Shown here piece after piece: positions 1 through 9,015 of a stretch of 64,000 bases of DNA. Position numbers and translations under genes: made by a program. The notes under the pieces are model-generated. The model was not told where the DNA came from and made no database searches. It worked only from the letters and a program-made list of their open reading frames with translations. Every line of letters begins with the position of its first letter. Within the stretch, counting starts at the first letter, position 1. The stretch covers positions 744,001 to 808,000 of the forward strand of contig NZ_FOFI01000003.1 of the NCBI RefSeq assembly GCF_900110605.1. Direction: 5' to 3'. The DNA is from Epilithonimonas lactis (GTDB taxonomy: Bacteria > Bacteroidota > Bacteroidia > Flavobacteriales > Weeksellaceae).

Positions 1-361
1 CAAGATCTTTATTGGATTTAAATCGGACGTAGAATGTCTGAATCGAAGGGAATTCCGCACGGCAAGGCGGGCACCAGGACGCCCAGAAGTTAATAAATAC
101 CACTTTTCCCTTGAGGTCAGAAGTATTGATGATCTCACCTTTATCATTTCTGACACTGAAGTTTTCAGTACTGGACAAAGGAGTCGACTCAACGGCCGGC
201 TCTGTTTCCTTTTCTTCAATCTTTGAGTTCATAAGACCGGTAGAGATGATCTGGCGCATCAGCCAGGCTTTTGCATCGGGACTCACAAGCAACACGATGA
301 ATATTGACACCAAAAGTGCCGTACTCCAGTTCTTCCGAAGCCATATTTTAAATTTTTCCAT
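1..361 (-). CDS. TlpA/ResA-like thioredoxin, membrane-anchored (partial, C-terminus off the window)
   Basis: The frame is open from an ATG at 361 to the window edge, so about 120 N-terminal residues are visible. Residues 13-30 form one hydrophobic anchor, followed by a linker and a thioredoxin fold with F-W-A-S-W-C-P-P-C at about 93-100. In the TlpA/ResA family this active site reduces disulfides of exported proteins, in this topology on the periplasmic side. It is the last visible gene of the RND efflux operon, 18 bp after another TlpA-like gene. The partner substrates are unknown. The family call is firm; the role in the efflux operon is inference. Confidence 0.85.
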   Translation of the reverse strand, partial: MEKFKIWLRKNWSTALLVSIFIVLLVSPDAKAWLMRQIISTGLMNSKIEEKETEPAVESTPLSSTENFSVRNDKGEIINTSDLKGKVVFINFWASWCPPCRAEFPSIQTFYVRFKSNKDL

Positions 362-379
362 TGTTCTTATTTTAATAAA

Positions 380-922
380 TTATTGTCCGGTTAACTTTTT
401 CAGCGCTTCATAAATCTCAGGTCGGTCAAAATCTTGCCCTCCCTGCATCTGTGCTTCGAGTTCTCCTTTTTTATTAAAGATCAAAGTCGTCGGAATTGCT
501 CCCTGAAAGTACTGCGAAGGAATAGTGTCTGCTGCTACATACACCGGAAGATCGTAGTTTTTATCCTTCATAAATTTCTTAGACTTTGTCAGGTTGGCTT
601 CCACATTGAGAAGGACAAAAACGATATTGTCATTTCCCTTGAATTTGTCTTTCAGGTCTCTGATGCTCGGCATTTCTTCGACACAAGGCCTGCACCATGT
701 GGCCCAGAAATTTACAAAGACCACCTTCCCTTTCAGTTCACTCAAAGCAATTTTCTTTCCGTTCTCATCGATTAAGATGATATCCTCATTATCATTTACA
801 TTATTTTGTGGGATGGGCCCATCCTGATTCTCAACTCTTGATTGCATCGCACTCAAAGAAAAAGAAAACAGGGTCATCATAAGAATGAAAATAGGTGTTT
901 TAAATTTTAAGGTCGTTATCAT
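380..922 (-). CDS. TlpA-family thiol:disulfide oxidoreductase, exported
   Basis: A 180-residue protein with an N-terminal signal peptide (about 1-25, ending near LSA-M). A thioredoxin-like domain carries W76-C77-R-P-C80 inside the typical VVFVNFWATWC context, and a cis-proline (AIPTT) lies near 143. Known relatives are periplasmic disulfide reductases or thioredoxin-like chaperones for redox-sensitive envelope proteins. Its ATG overlaps the stop codon of the upstream adaptor gene by one base (TAATG), which suggests translational coupling with the RND pump. A second TlpA paralogue follows directly. Confidence 0.9.
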   Translation of the reverse strand: MITTLKFKTPIFILMMTLFSFSLSAMQSRVENQDGPIPQNNVNDNEDIILIDENGKKIALSELKGKVVFVNFWATWCRPCVEEMPSIRDLKDKFKGNDNIVFVLLNVEANLTKSKKFMKDKNYDLPVYVAADTIPSQYFQGAIPTTLIFNKKGELEAQMQGGQDFDRPEIYEALKKLTGQ

Positions 923-2028
923 TATTTATTTTTTTTTGGGGTTGATATCTTTCCTTCCTCAATTTCTTCGGAAGGTTTTACTAGAACTTTGTCATGGCCG
1001 AATAGTGCACCAAAGACCTCGGTCATTTTTTCGTAGGTGATTCCTTCTTTCACAGCAACTCTGCTTACCGTATTATCATTGAAGGTCATCACAAAGGTTC
1101 CGGATTGAGTCTGCAGAATACTTTTCGTGGGTACAAAAAATGTAGGTGCACTTCTTTTCAGATTGAGCTGGACCTGTGCATATTCCCCCCCTTTTAAGAC
1201 AGTGCCCGGATTTGGAACGTCAAACTCAAGGGTCATCGAACGGTTTTCCTGACTGATAACACCGGAATTCCTTGAAAGATGCGCTTCAAAATTTTTTCCC
1301 GGGATAGAGTTGACCGTAAATTGCGCCACTATCCCCTCATTGACACTTGATGCATGTTTTTCAGGAAGAGATACCGTCAGTCTCAGCTTATTTTTCTGAG
1401 CAATACTGAAAAGAGCCATTCCTGAATTGGGACCAACCAAGGCTCCTACCGACAGATTCCTATCCATTATCACACCACTGAAAGGTGCCGTGATCCTAAG
1501 GTACTGATTCATCTGTGAAGACCTACCGGTGCCCGCTTTTGATGCCTCGTATGTTGCTTTGGAACTCTGCATAATGCTTTTAGCCCTATCCAGTTCTATG
1601 TCGGCAACAGCTCCTTTTGTACTGGCCGCGTCCTGCAATCGCTCAAAAGCCTGTTTAGCATAAAGATAGTCGGTGTATGTTTTCTGCTGTGAAGATTTAT
1701 CGGATAGGTAATCCTGATTCATTTCTGGTGCTTCCAGAACTGCAAGAAGCTGACCTTTGGTCACAACTGAACCTCTGTCAACATAAATTTTCTTGATAAA
1801 TCCGGCAACCTTCGCAAAGATCTGCACCGATTCATAAGGTTTCAGTTCGCCTGGAACGGAAATCTGATAAGTGGGATTTATCAGCTTGATTTCTGTGGTC
1901 ACGAAAGACCGAGCAGGCTGAACTGTTTTTTTTGTTTCATTTTTACTTTCCTTTTCGCCCGAGCAGGAAGCCATTCCCAAAAGAACGACCGGAATGAAGA
2001 TGTATTTTATTTTATTGATGATTTTCAT
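922..2028 (-). CDS. RND efflux periplasmic adaptor (membrane fusion) lipoprotein
   Basis: A 368-residue HlyD/AcrA-type adaptor. The N-terminus is a lipoprotein signal with lipobox M-A-S-C near residue 21. A biotinyl-lipoyl half-motif (IFAKVAGFIKKIYVDRGSVV) is at about 70-90, a coiled-coil hairpin at about 100-170, the second lipoyl half (APFSGVI) near 180, and beta-barrel/MP domains follow. Such adaptors bridge the RND permease and TolC across the periplasm. It lies 14 bp downstream of the permease gene and 1 bp overlaps the next TlpA gene, so it is a member of the same operon. Confidence 0.93.
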   Translation of the reverse strand: MKIINKIKYIFIPVVLLGMASCSGEKESKNETKKTVQPARSFVTTEIKLINPTYQISVPGELKPYESVQIFAKVAGFIKKIYVDRGSVVTKGQLLAVLEAPEMNQDYLSDKSSQQKTYTDYLYAKQAFERLQDAASTKGAVADIELDRAKSIMQSSKATYEASKAGTGRSSQMNQYLRITAPFSGVIMDRNLSVGALVGPNSGMALFSIAQKNKLRLTVSLPEKHASSVNEGIVAQFTVNSIPGKNFEAHLSRNSGVISQENRSMTLEFDVPNPGTVLKGGEYAQVQLNLKRSAPTFFVPTKSILQTQSGTFVMTFNDNTVSRVAVKEGITYEKMTEVFGALFGHDKVLVKPSEEIEEGKISTPKKNK

Positions 2029-2042
2029 TATTTTTTAATTAT

Positions 2043-5000
2043 TTAAGATTGTACGAAAAATTTACTTTCCTCATCTTCCGGATCCAAGGAAGGATTTGAA
2101 TGTCCTGCATTGGACATTACTGCTGCAAAAAAATGCGGAACCAAAAGCAGAATGGTAAGAGTGGATGCGATGATACCACCGATAACAGCTCTACCAAGTG
2201 GAGCAACCTGCTCAGAACCTTCCCCGATACCGATTGCCATAGGAATCATCCCGGCAAGCATCGCCAAAGCGGTCATCAGTACAGGGCGGAGTCTGGACGC
2301 CGCTGCCATTCTCGCAGAATGAAGCGCACTGATATGGTAATGTTTACGGTAGTACTCTGCCTGATTGATAAGTAATACGGCATTTGAAACCGAAACACCG
2401 ATGGACATAATCATCCCCATATATGACTGGAGGTTGAGCGTACTGCCGGTAATGAAAATCAAAACAAGACTTCCCACGATCACGGAAGGAATCACGGAAA
2501 GAACAACAAAAGGTACTTTAAATGACTGATAATAAGCAGAAAGCATTAGGAATATCGCTAGTACTGCCGCCAAAAGTCCCATTGCAAGACTGTCGAGTGT
2601 ATCATCCAGTAGCTGCAGTGTGCCTTCTGTCCAGACAGAAACACTTTTTGGAGGTTTTCCGGTCTCACTGATGGCATTTTTTACCGCTTTGGAAGCAGAG
2701 CCCAGGTCTTTTCCGTACACATTTCCGATAATTGTTACATATCTCATAGGTCCCTTTCGGTTGACCTGTGCAGGTGCGGTCGTTTTTTTAACTGTAGCGA
2801 TATCTTCAAGAACGGGTCTCGGGCTGTCTTTTTTCAGTGGAAGTGATTTCAGGATCTCTTCAGAGTTCATTATACTTTCTGGAATCTGGACCTGTGTCTG
2901 AAAGACAAGTCCTGATTTTGGGTCGACCCAGAGGTTCTTGTCGGTGTAGCGGGTTGAAGAGGTAGCGGTCACAAGACTGCGTGTCACATCCTGCATCGTC
3001 AGTCCGAACTGCGCAGCGAGATTTCGGTCTACGTTGATCTGTAACGTCGGATATTGAAGTGGCTCTGCAATGCGGACGTCTCGCAGGAAATCGTTGCTTT
3101 TCAGCTTTTCCTCTATTTTTTTTGCGTGAGATGCCGCCAGTTTCAGATTCGGAGATCCTACCTTGATTTCTATCGGGGTCATCGATCCCTGTCCAATAAT
3201 TTTTTCGGTAAGTTCCATCGGTTCAAAATTGATTTGTGCTTCAGGATGCTTTTCAGCAATCTTCTTGCGGATCTTTTCTTTCAGATCTTCCATAGACCCT
3301 GAAAAGATCTCCTTATTTACAGAAACCTGCAAAACAGACTGGTGTGTTCCGTTGGTGAAAAGAAATATGGGATTGATCGGCGTTGCTGCCGGATGTAAAC
3401 CGACATAGGCCGAACTGATGCTGACCGCATTTTCCGGCAAAATACCTTCAATATCTTTGAGAATATCCTTCACCAGCTTTTCAGTTTTCTCCAGACGGCT
3501 TCCCTGTGGCGCATCAATTCTCATCTGAAAATCACCGCTGTTGGAAAGAGGCATAATATCGGTTCCCAATGAGCGCATCATTAAAAATATTAAAAGGCCC
3601 GAGAAAATGATATAGGCCGAAAACAATACCAAAGTCCTTCCCGACCATTTTCTCATTTTGTGACTGTAGCCCGTTCTGAATCGATAGAAAAAACTCCTGT
3701 TTTTAACATAATGCTTCTCAATATGCTTATTCTTCATCATCCAGTTAGCCAGGATCGGAACGAAGGTCTGGGATGCCAGAAAGGAAGCTATCATTGCGAA
3801 TGCAACTGCAAAAGAAAGCGGAAGAAACATATCTTTTGGAATGCCCGTCATAATGAAGGCAGGCGTAAGAACGGCCAGAATACATAATAATATCAGCACC
3901 TTCGGAATGGAAATTTCAAGTACTGCATCAAGAATGGCTTTGGGTTTGGTTTTCCTCATTTCCATATGCTGGTGGATATTCTCGATCGTGACCGTAGCTT
4001 CATCTACCAAAATTCCGATGGATAGGGCTAACCCACTCAAGGTCATTATATTAATAGTATATCCTGCAAAATAGAGCACACAGACGGCTGTTAATATTGC
4101 TATGGGAATTGTAAAGACCACGATCAGTGCACCTCGAAGGTCACCAAGGAAAAGAATAATGACCAGTCCTGTAAAAAGTGCACCCAAAAGTCCTTCATGA
4201 ATTAGATTTGAAAGGGAACGTTCAATATATTTTGACTGGTCAAATTCATAACTCACCTTCGCATCATCCGGAAGCTGATCTCTCAGTTTTGGCATTGCTT
4301 TTTTTAGATTTTCAACTGCTGTCAGTGTTGAAGCATCTGATTTTTTGATCACCGGGAGATACACAGAGCGTTTCCCATTGACCAATGCATATCCAGATGT
4401 CTGGTCAGCTCCATCCTGAACATTGGCTACATCACCCACGTAAAGAGTTCTACCGTCTTGGGTCTTTATCGGGATTTTAAGAAACTCCGCAGGATCTTTG
4501 GCTATGGAATTGATCGGTGCCATATAATTCGTTTCGCCCATTCTGATATTTCCTGCTGGCGAAGGATGGCTGCTTTTTGTGATCGCCAAAGTAATTTCTT
4601 CCGGACTTAGTCCGTTACTCTGCATTGCAGCCGGGTCAATATTTACAACGATCGAACGGATGTTACCCCCAAAAGGTGCCGGAGCCGTAATACCGGGAAT
4701 CTCAACAAACATCGGCCGGATTTTGGTTAGGACCATTGTCTGAAGCTCTGTTACAGAGTGATTGTCACTTTCAAAGACAAGTTGACCGACCGGGAGTGAA
4801 TTACCGTCAAACCGCACAACCATAGGCGGTACTGCACCGGGTGGTAAAAATCCCATTGCCCGTGAAACCTGCGTGGAAACCTCACCTGCAGCCTGCGCCA
4901 TATCGGTGCCTGGATAAAAGGTCAGTTTCATTAAGGTCAGTCCCTGAACACTTTTGAAATCAATATTCTTGACACCATTCACAAAGAGTAAAACTTTTTG

Positions 5001-5201
5001 AAATTCATTGGACATAAAACCATCCATATATTGAGGTGAAAGCCCTCCGTAAGGCATCGCAATATACATTGACGGCAACTCTACCTCCGGGAAAATATCT
5101 ACTTTTATTTTTTTTATAGCTGTAAGCGAAAGCACAATGACCGACAGGAAAACGACCATGACGGCAATGGGCTTTCTGAGCGCAAAACGTATTAAATTCA
5201 T
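2043..5201 (-). CDS. RND-family efflux permease (AcrB/CzcA superfamily)
   Basis: 1052 residues, the full length of an inner-membrane RND pump. The layout is TM1 at about 10-30, periplasmic porter/docking loops at about 40-330, a TM2-6 block at about 335-490, TM7 near 525, a second large loop, and TM8-12 from about 860. The TM4 proton-relay motif reads G-I-L-V-D-E-A-T-V-T-I-E-N. The first acid is conserved and the second is Glu where AcrB has Asp. CzcA-type metal pumps have DG at this place, so an organic-compound or mixed substrate is more likely than a heavy metal, but the substrate is unresolved. It is flanked by its TolC and adaptor genes, spaced 9 and 14 bp. Confidence 0.93.
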   Translation of the reverse strand: MNLIRFALRKPIAVMVVFLSVIVLSLTAIKKIKVDIFPEVELPSMYIAMPYGGLSPQYMDGFMSNEFQKVLLFVNGVKNIDFKSVQGLTLMKLTFYPGTDMAQAAGEVSTQVSRAMGFLPPGAVPPMVVRFDGNSLPVGQLVFESDNHSVTELQTMVLTKIRPMFVEIPGITAPAPFGGNIRSIVVNIDPAAMQSNGLSPEEITLAITKSSHPSPAGNIRMGETNYMAPINSIAKDPAEFLKIPIKTQDGRTLYVGDVANVQDGADQTSGYALVNGKRSVYLPVIKKSDASTLTAVENLKKAMPKLRDQLPDDAKVSYEFDQSKYIERSLSNLIHEGLLGALFTGLVIILFLGDLRGALIVVFTIPIAILTAVCVLYFAGYTINIMTLSGLALSIGILVDEATVTIENIHQHMEMRKTKPKAILDAVLEISIPKVLILLCILAVLTPAFIMTGIPKDMFLPLSFAVAFAMIASFLASQTFVPILANWMMKNKHIEKHYVKNRSFFYRFRTGYSHKMRKWSGRTLVLFSAYIIFSGLLIFLMMRSLGTDIMPLSNSGDFQMRIDAPQGSRLEKTEKLVKDILKDIEGILPENAVSISSAYVGLHPAATPINPIFLFTNGTHQSVLQVSVNKEIFSGSMEDLKEKIRKKIAEKHPEAQINFEPMELTEKIIGQGSMTPIEIKVGSPNLKLAASHAKKIEEKLKSNDFLRDVRIAEPLQYPTLQINVDRNLAAQFGLTMQDVTRSLVTATSSTRYTDKNLWVDPKSGLVFQTQVQIPESIMNSEEILKSLPLKKDSPRPVLEDIATVKKTTAPAQVNRKGPMRYVTIIGNVYGKDLGSASKAVKNAISETGKPPKSVSVWTEGTLQLLDDTLDSLAMGLLAAVLAIFLMLSAYYQSFKVPFVVLSVIPSVIVGSLVLIFITGSTLNLQSYMGMIMSIGVSVSNAVLLINQAEYYRKHYHISALHSARMAAASRLRPVLMTALAMLAGMIPMAIGIGEGSEQVAPLGRAVIGGIIASTLTILLLVPHFFAAVMSNAGHSNPSLDPEDEESKFFVQS

Positions 5202-5210
5202 TCTAAAATT

Positions 5211-6578
5211 TTAAAGTTGGGTAAATAAATAATCAAAATCGCCGGTGAGTTCAGCCTTTGCTATGACCTGCTCCCAGAATTCTTTTGCGGCATCGATCTG
5301 ACTTTTTTCTGCATTTTCAAGAATCTGACGGATCTGTAACAGTTCAGTGAGGGTAATAAGACCACTCTTGTATCTTGCTACATACATTTCGTAGGCATCT
5401 GATGCGCCTTTCACAGAAGCACTTTCTTTCTTAAGTTGTTTTTGCTGTTCTACAATCCTGCTTTCAAGGGCTTTAATCTCAGTCTGCATTGATAGCTGAT
5501 ACTGGTTTTCGAGATAACCCAGACGTTCCGCTTCTTTTGACAGCATATTGGCTTTTTGCCTGTTCGTATGAAGACTGCTGATATTCCACGTCAATCCAAG
5601 TCCAACAAGAGCATTGTTGGCAGAATTGGAGAAACCATCGGTAAATTTCCCTGAGACATTGCCATATGGATCGGATCCTGAACCTCTGTAAGCATAACCT
5701 CCCAAGATCTTAAGCGACGGAAGTGATGATCTTCTCTCTGTTTCCGCTTTGGTCTGATAGTATTCGGACTCCTGATGGATGGACTTTAAAAAAGGATGTG
5801 ATGGATTAACCTTCTCACTGTTAAAAGAATTTATTTCAGGGTCAAGAAAATGACTGACCTGGTAATCCTCTACTTTAAAATTATCAATGTAAAATTCCTT
5901 AAGTTTTTCTGTGGCTGCCTGCTGCTTTCCAAACCAATTATCTTGCATTGCCAATGCCTGAACGTACGATGAATAGGTAAGTACAGAATCTGCTTCCGGT
6001 TTGAGACCGGCACGCGAAAGGGCTTTGCTTGAACTGTGGATTTCTTCGAGCCTCGTCGAGTTTCTCTCTGCCCATCTGAGCTTGGCGCCATTAAAGACAT
6101 AGTCAAGATAACGTTGTGATAGCAATTTTTTGAGCCTCAGCAAATAGGATTCTTTATCTGTCCTGAGCTTTTGTGTGAACTCATTTGCTGATCTTTCCTC
6201 GGATCTCTGACGCCCGAAGTTGTAGATCTCGTACTCCGCAATGGCTGAGCCGAAATTGTTTGAGGATAAAGAGGAGCCCGAATTCCTGTTTCCGGAAACA
6301 TTAAAAAAACCGGACTGTGGGAAAAAACCACCACTGCTTCCCTCTAATGTTCCGTAGGTATTTTGATATTGAAGCTTTACCTGTGGTAATGCCTTGGATT
6401 TTACTGTCTCTTCGTTATATTCTGAAGATTCTATTGCAGACTCGGCTGCACGGATCCCTGAATAGTTTTTTTGTGTTTCTGTCCATATTTTACCCAAAAG
6501 TGATTCTTGCTGGGCATAAAGGACAGACTTCTGAGTAATCAGCCCAAAAATAAGGACTGAAAGACTTTTTCTTATCAT
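5211..6578 (-). CDS. TolC-family outer-membrane efflux channel
   Basis: 455 residues with an N-terminal signal peptide ending near Y-A-Q-Q (about residue 23) and two repeats of long alpha-helical coiled-coil segments separated by beta-strand segments, as in OEP/TolC proteins. It forms the outer-membrane exit duct for the RND pump encoded 9 bp downstream. The order channel-pump-adaptor-TlpA-TlpA on one strand suggests a single transcript starting upstream of the small gene at about 7.05 kb. Confidence 0.9.
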   Translation of the reverse strand: MIRKSLSVLIFGLITQKSVLYAQQESLLGKIWTETQKNYSGIRAAESAIESSEYNEETVKSKALPQVKLQYQNTYGTLEGSSGGFFPQSGFFNVSGNRNSGSSLSSNNFGSAIAEYEIYNFGRQRSEERSANEFTQKLRTDKESYLLRLKKLLSQRYLDYVFNGAKLRWAERNSTRLEEIHSSSKALSRAGLKPEADSVLTYSSYVQALAMQDNWFGKQQAATEKLKEFYIDNFKVEDYQVSHFLDPEINSFNSEKVNPSHPFLKSIHQESEYYQTKAETERRSSLPSLKILGGYAYRGSGSDPYGNVSGKFTDGFSNSANNALVGLGLTWNISSLHTNRQKANMLSKEAERLGYLENQYQLSMQTEIKALESRIVEQQKQLKKESASVKGASDAYEMYVARYKSGLITLTELLQIRQILENAEKSQIDAAKEFWEQVIAKAELTGDFDYLFTQL

Positions 6579-6682
6579 TGTATGAAAGATTAACAGTTAC
6601 CGAAATGATTCCGATAAGGATTAATAAAAATTTAAAATCAATCGTTTGAGTCTCTACAAGAAGAGACCAATTAAATTTTAAA

Positions 6683-7051
6683 TCAAATGATAAGTTTGCG
6701 GTATTGTATGAAGATGGGAACCGTAATTCCAATTTTGGAAGTACTGTAAAATGGATGTTCTCTAAGATTTATAAACAGAAATGCCCCTGCAAATAGAATG
6801 AATGTAAATGCAGCAAGCTCCTGAAATTCCGCCACTGAAAAATGGGTATCATTTTTAGCGGTAATTTCTCTTTCCTTGCAAAAGTTGCAGACAGAGGCCG
6901 TGGTTGTGTTGGTGGTAAATTTCTCCTTTGGTGCGGAGGTATGACTTTTAGCGGAAGGCTGCAGACTGAGTAGGTTTTTGATACCGTATTTTACAGCGCA
7001 GGAAGAAATTAAAATACATATAATGAAAAACATTGCAATAACGCTTTTCAT
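6683..7051 (-). CDS. small membrane protein/lipoprotein heading the RND operon, function unknown
   Basis: The start is placed at the ATG giving MKSVIAMFF. A longer frame begins at 7084 but lies at the predicted transcription start, so it would have no leader. About 122 residues: an N-terminal hydrophobic signal with a possible lipobox I-S-S-C, a Ser/Thr/Lys-rich linker, a C-N-F-C pair, a second hydrophobic segment (ELAAFTFILFAGAFLFI) and a basic tail ending in QYRKLII. Small Cys-containing membrane proteins are common ahead of RND metal or multidrug operons in Bacteroidota, but I do not recognise this one with certainty. The C-x-x-C suggests metal or thiol binding (inference only). Confidence 0.6.
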   Translation of the reverse strand: MKSVIAMFFIICILISSCAVKYGIKNLLSLQPSAKSHTSAPKEKFTTNTTTASVCNFCKEREITAKNDTHFSVAEFQELAAFTFILFAGAFLFINLREHPFYSTSKIGITVPIFIQYRKLII

Positions 7052-7089
7052 TATATGATTGGTATTTAATTTCTGATAAGTCATTCCTG

Positions 7090-7119
7090 CAAATATAAAT
7101 TTTTAATTACTAAGGTCAA
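7090..7119 (-). promoter_or_regulatory. Bacteroidota-type promoter of the RND operon
   Basis: Read on the minus strand, TTG (7119-7117) is followed after 19 bp by TATATTTG (7097-7090). This matches the TTG-N19..21-TAnnTTTG layout of Bacteroidota primary-sigma promoters. Transcription would start near 7085, just 5' of the small gene at 7051. Confidence 0.6.
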
Positions 7120-7148
7120 AAACATTAACAGAATTTATATGAAATACA

Positions 7149-7853
7149 TTATTGTGCAATCTTGTTTTTCACTTCCTGCTCTGTTGCAAAACCTAAATTA
7201 TCCCAGACTAATTTATCGTTTTTATACAGCTTCAGGACCGGTAGTGCAGAAACATTCAGTTCTTTGCAGAGTTCTGTATTTGCATCTGCATCTATTCTTA
7301 AAATTTTCACCTTATCCGGCATTTCAGCAGCCATCTTTTTAAGGTAAGGCTCCATCTTTTTGCAGGGAGCGCACCATTCTGCATAAAAATCCACCAGAAC
7401 GGGAGTATTGCTTTTCAACATTTCCTTATACTGGGCAAGACTAATTCCTGTAGCAGTTGATGCTTTGATCTCCGGAAGCTCAGCGTTCCTCCACTTCATC
7501 ATTCCTCCCTGCATTTCATATACATTTTTAAAACCGATTTCCTGAAGTTTTGCAGCGGCGGCCGTACTTCTGGGTCCGCTCATACAATACACAAATACAG
7601 GTTTATCCTTATCGAGCGCTTTTGCTTTCTCTGTGAAGTCATCTGCATTCCAGTCGATGTTCATTGCACTTTTAAGATGACCGTTACGAAATTCTCCAGG
7701 TGTTCTTACATCAACCAATTGTGCATCTTTGGTCTGGTCCAATTTTTTAGAAAATTCTTTGGCAGGAAGACTGCTCTCGCTTTTGTTACTCTGAGCTTTT
7801 CCGCATCCTGTAATTGCGATGAGAAAAAATACAACGATTAGGTTTTTATACAT
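7149..7853 (-). CDS. exported lipoprotein with rhodanese and thioredoxin domains
   Basis: 234 residues. Lipobox I-T-G-C with Cys17; a rhodanese domain at about 30-128 with catalytic Cys90 in C-M-S-G-P-R-S; a thioredoxin domain at about 135-234 with W160-C161-A-P-C164. Rhodaneses carry sulfane sulfur as a cysteine persulfide and thioredoxins reduce it, so one polypeptide could load and discharge sulfur outside the cytoplasmic membrane. It is the last gene of a six-gene operon starting at 10722 and lies 1 bp after trxA. The domain calls are firm; the coupled reaction is inference. Confidence 0.88.
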   Translation of the reverse strand: MYKNLIVVFFLIAITGCGKAQSNKSESSLPAKEFSKKLDQTKDAQLVDVRTPGEFRNGHLKSAMNIDWNADDFTEKAKALDKDKPVFVYCMSGPRSTAAAAKLQEIGFKNVYEMQGGMMKWRNAELPEIKASTATGISLAQYKEMLKSNTPVLVDFYAEWCAPCKKMEPYLKKMAAEMPDKVKILRIDADANTELCKELNVSALPVLKLYKNDKLVWDNLGFATEQEVKNKIAQ

Positions 7854-7854
7854 T

Positions 7855-8151
7855 TTAAAGGTTTTGCTTGATTAATCTTTCCAGTTCATCCGCCTGAAAA
7901 ACACCGGATTGTTTCCATTTTACTTCTCCATTTTTCAAGATCATCAAAGTAGGAACACTTCGGATTCCGAATTGCGAGGCAACCGCCTGGTTTTTGTCGA
8001 TGTCAATTTTAACAATGCTTGCTACATCACCAATATTCTTTTTGAGATCCTGAAGAATAGGCGCCTGCATTTTGCATGGACCGCACCATTCTGCAAAGAA
8101 ATCTACCAATACGGGTTTCTCCTGACTGATTAGTTCCTGAAATTTATTCAT
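7855..8151 (-). CDS. trxA: thioredoxin (cytoplasmic)
   Basis: 98 residues, a minimal thioredoxin with W22-C23-G-P-C26, the conserved VLVDFFAEWC strand and cis-proline in S-V-P-T near 76. There is no signal peptide. Within a sulfide/persulfide operon its likely job is to reduce rhodanese-bound or protein persulfides and release sulfide, as known for thioredoxins in general. It is spaced 10 bp from the DUF2892 gene and 1 bp from the rhodanese-thioredoxin lipoprotein gene. It may be a specialised paralogue rather than the main housekeeping thioredoxin. Confidence 0.88.
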   Translation of the reverse strand: MNKFQELISQEKPVLVDFFAEWCGPCKMQAPILQDLKKNIGDVASIVKIDIDKNQAVASQFGIRSVPTLMILKNGEVKWKQSGVFQADELERLIKQNL

Positions 8152-8161
8152 TTTTCAGATT

Positions 8162-8395
8162 TTATTTGATTTCTTCATATTCAACCTTATCCCCATTTTT
8201 TTTTGAATTTCTTGTTGGGACAGAACAGTTTCCCGCAGCACAACAGCCGATATTGAATAGTGGCATTACAACAAAAACCATTCCGACAGCCACCAAAATC
8301 CACATTCCAGATTGTGTGGCTTCTACAACAAGGAAAATTCCCATTGCCAGACGAAGCAACCTTACAAAGTTCCAGTTTTTAAATAAATTATCCAT
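8162..8395 (-). CDS. DUF2892/YgaP-like small inner-membrane protein with Cys-rich tail
   Basis: 77 residues with two hydrophobic segments (about 13-28 and 30-47), like the membrane part of YgaP-type sulfur-transfer proteins, where the rhodanese domain is fused to this unit. Here the rhodanese is a separate gene of the same operon (9015-9329). After the second segment there is a C-C-A-A-G-N-C cluster and a basic tail. The three cysteines could accept sulfane sulfur or bind metal; this is inference. The family assignment rests on topology and operon context. Confidence 0.75.
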   Translation of the reverse strand: MDNLFKNWNFVRLLRLAMGIFLVVEATQSGMWILVAVGMVFVVMPLFNIGCCAAGNCSVPTRNSKKNGDKVEYEEIK

Positions 8396-8403
8396 ACTTT
8401 TCT

Positions 8404-9015
8404 TTATCTTTTTGTACCAAAAAAGCGTACAACCGAAGCTTTTCCTTTGTGATAAGCGCCTTCACTCAGTATGGTTTCGGAAATATATGCTTCCTGAAAA
8501 TCGAAATCGGAAAAATCAGTTTTCAGTTCTTCTAAATCATAAAGCATTTCCCAATGTTTTGGTCCGCCTGCATTTGGATTTTCGTCTTGAAATTTAGAAT
8601 GCTCTTTACTGAAACCTTCCAGAATAATTCCCCCACCTTTCTTCACAAGCGATGAAAACCATCTGTGCAAATCCCGCCTCAATATTTCAGGAAAATGGGC
8701 AAAAACCATTACTAAAAGGTCAAAACTTTCTTTTTTATAACCTATTGTATCTGCCGAAACCGTTGTGTAATTTATTTTCACCGAGTTTATTTCAGCAAGC
8801 TGCATCGCTTTCTTTTTGCCTTCTTCACTTTGGTCAAAAGCCTCAACTTCAAAACCCTGAATTGCCGCATAAACAGCATTCCTACCCTCTCCTTCAGCAG
8901 GAAAAAGAGCTTTTCCGGGAGTGAGTTCAGCCAATTTTTCGGCAAAATAGATATTTGGTTGATCTCCGTACACAAAATCTGACTGGCGGTATCTTTCGTC
9001 CCAAAAATCTTTCAT
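8404..9015 (-). CDS. class I SAM-dependent methyltransferase
   Basis: 203 residues. The N-terminal W-D-E-R-Y and motif I (ALFPAEGEGRNAVYAA, about 37-52) identify a Rossmann-fold methyltransferase of the TehB/thiopurine-methyltransferase type. D-Q-S near 61 is motif II, and F-D-L-L-V-M-V-F-A-H near 98 is motif IV. In this operon it could methylate sulfide or a low-molecular-weight thiol, turning it into a volatile product. That substrate is inferred from context only. Its start overlaps the stop of the upstream rhodanese gene by one base. Confidence 0.85.
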   Translation of the reverse strand: MKDFWDERYRQSDFVYGDQPNIYFAEKLAELTPGKALFPAEGEGRNAVYAAIQGFEVEAFDQSEEGKKKAMQLAEINSVKINYTTVSADTIGYKKESFDLLVMVFAHFPEILRRDLHRWFSSLVKKGGGIILEGFSKEHSKFQDENPNAGGPKHWEMLYDLEELKTDFSDFDFQEAYISETILSEGAYHKGKASVVRFFGTKR

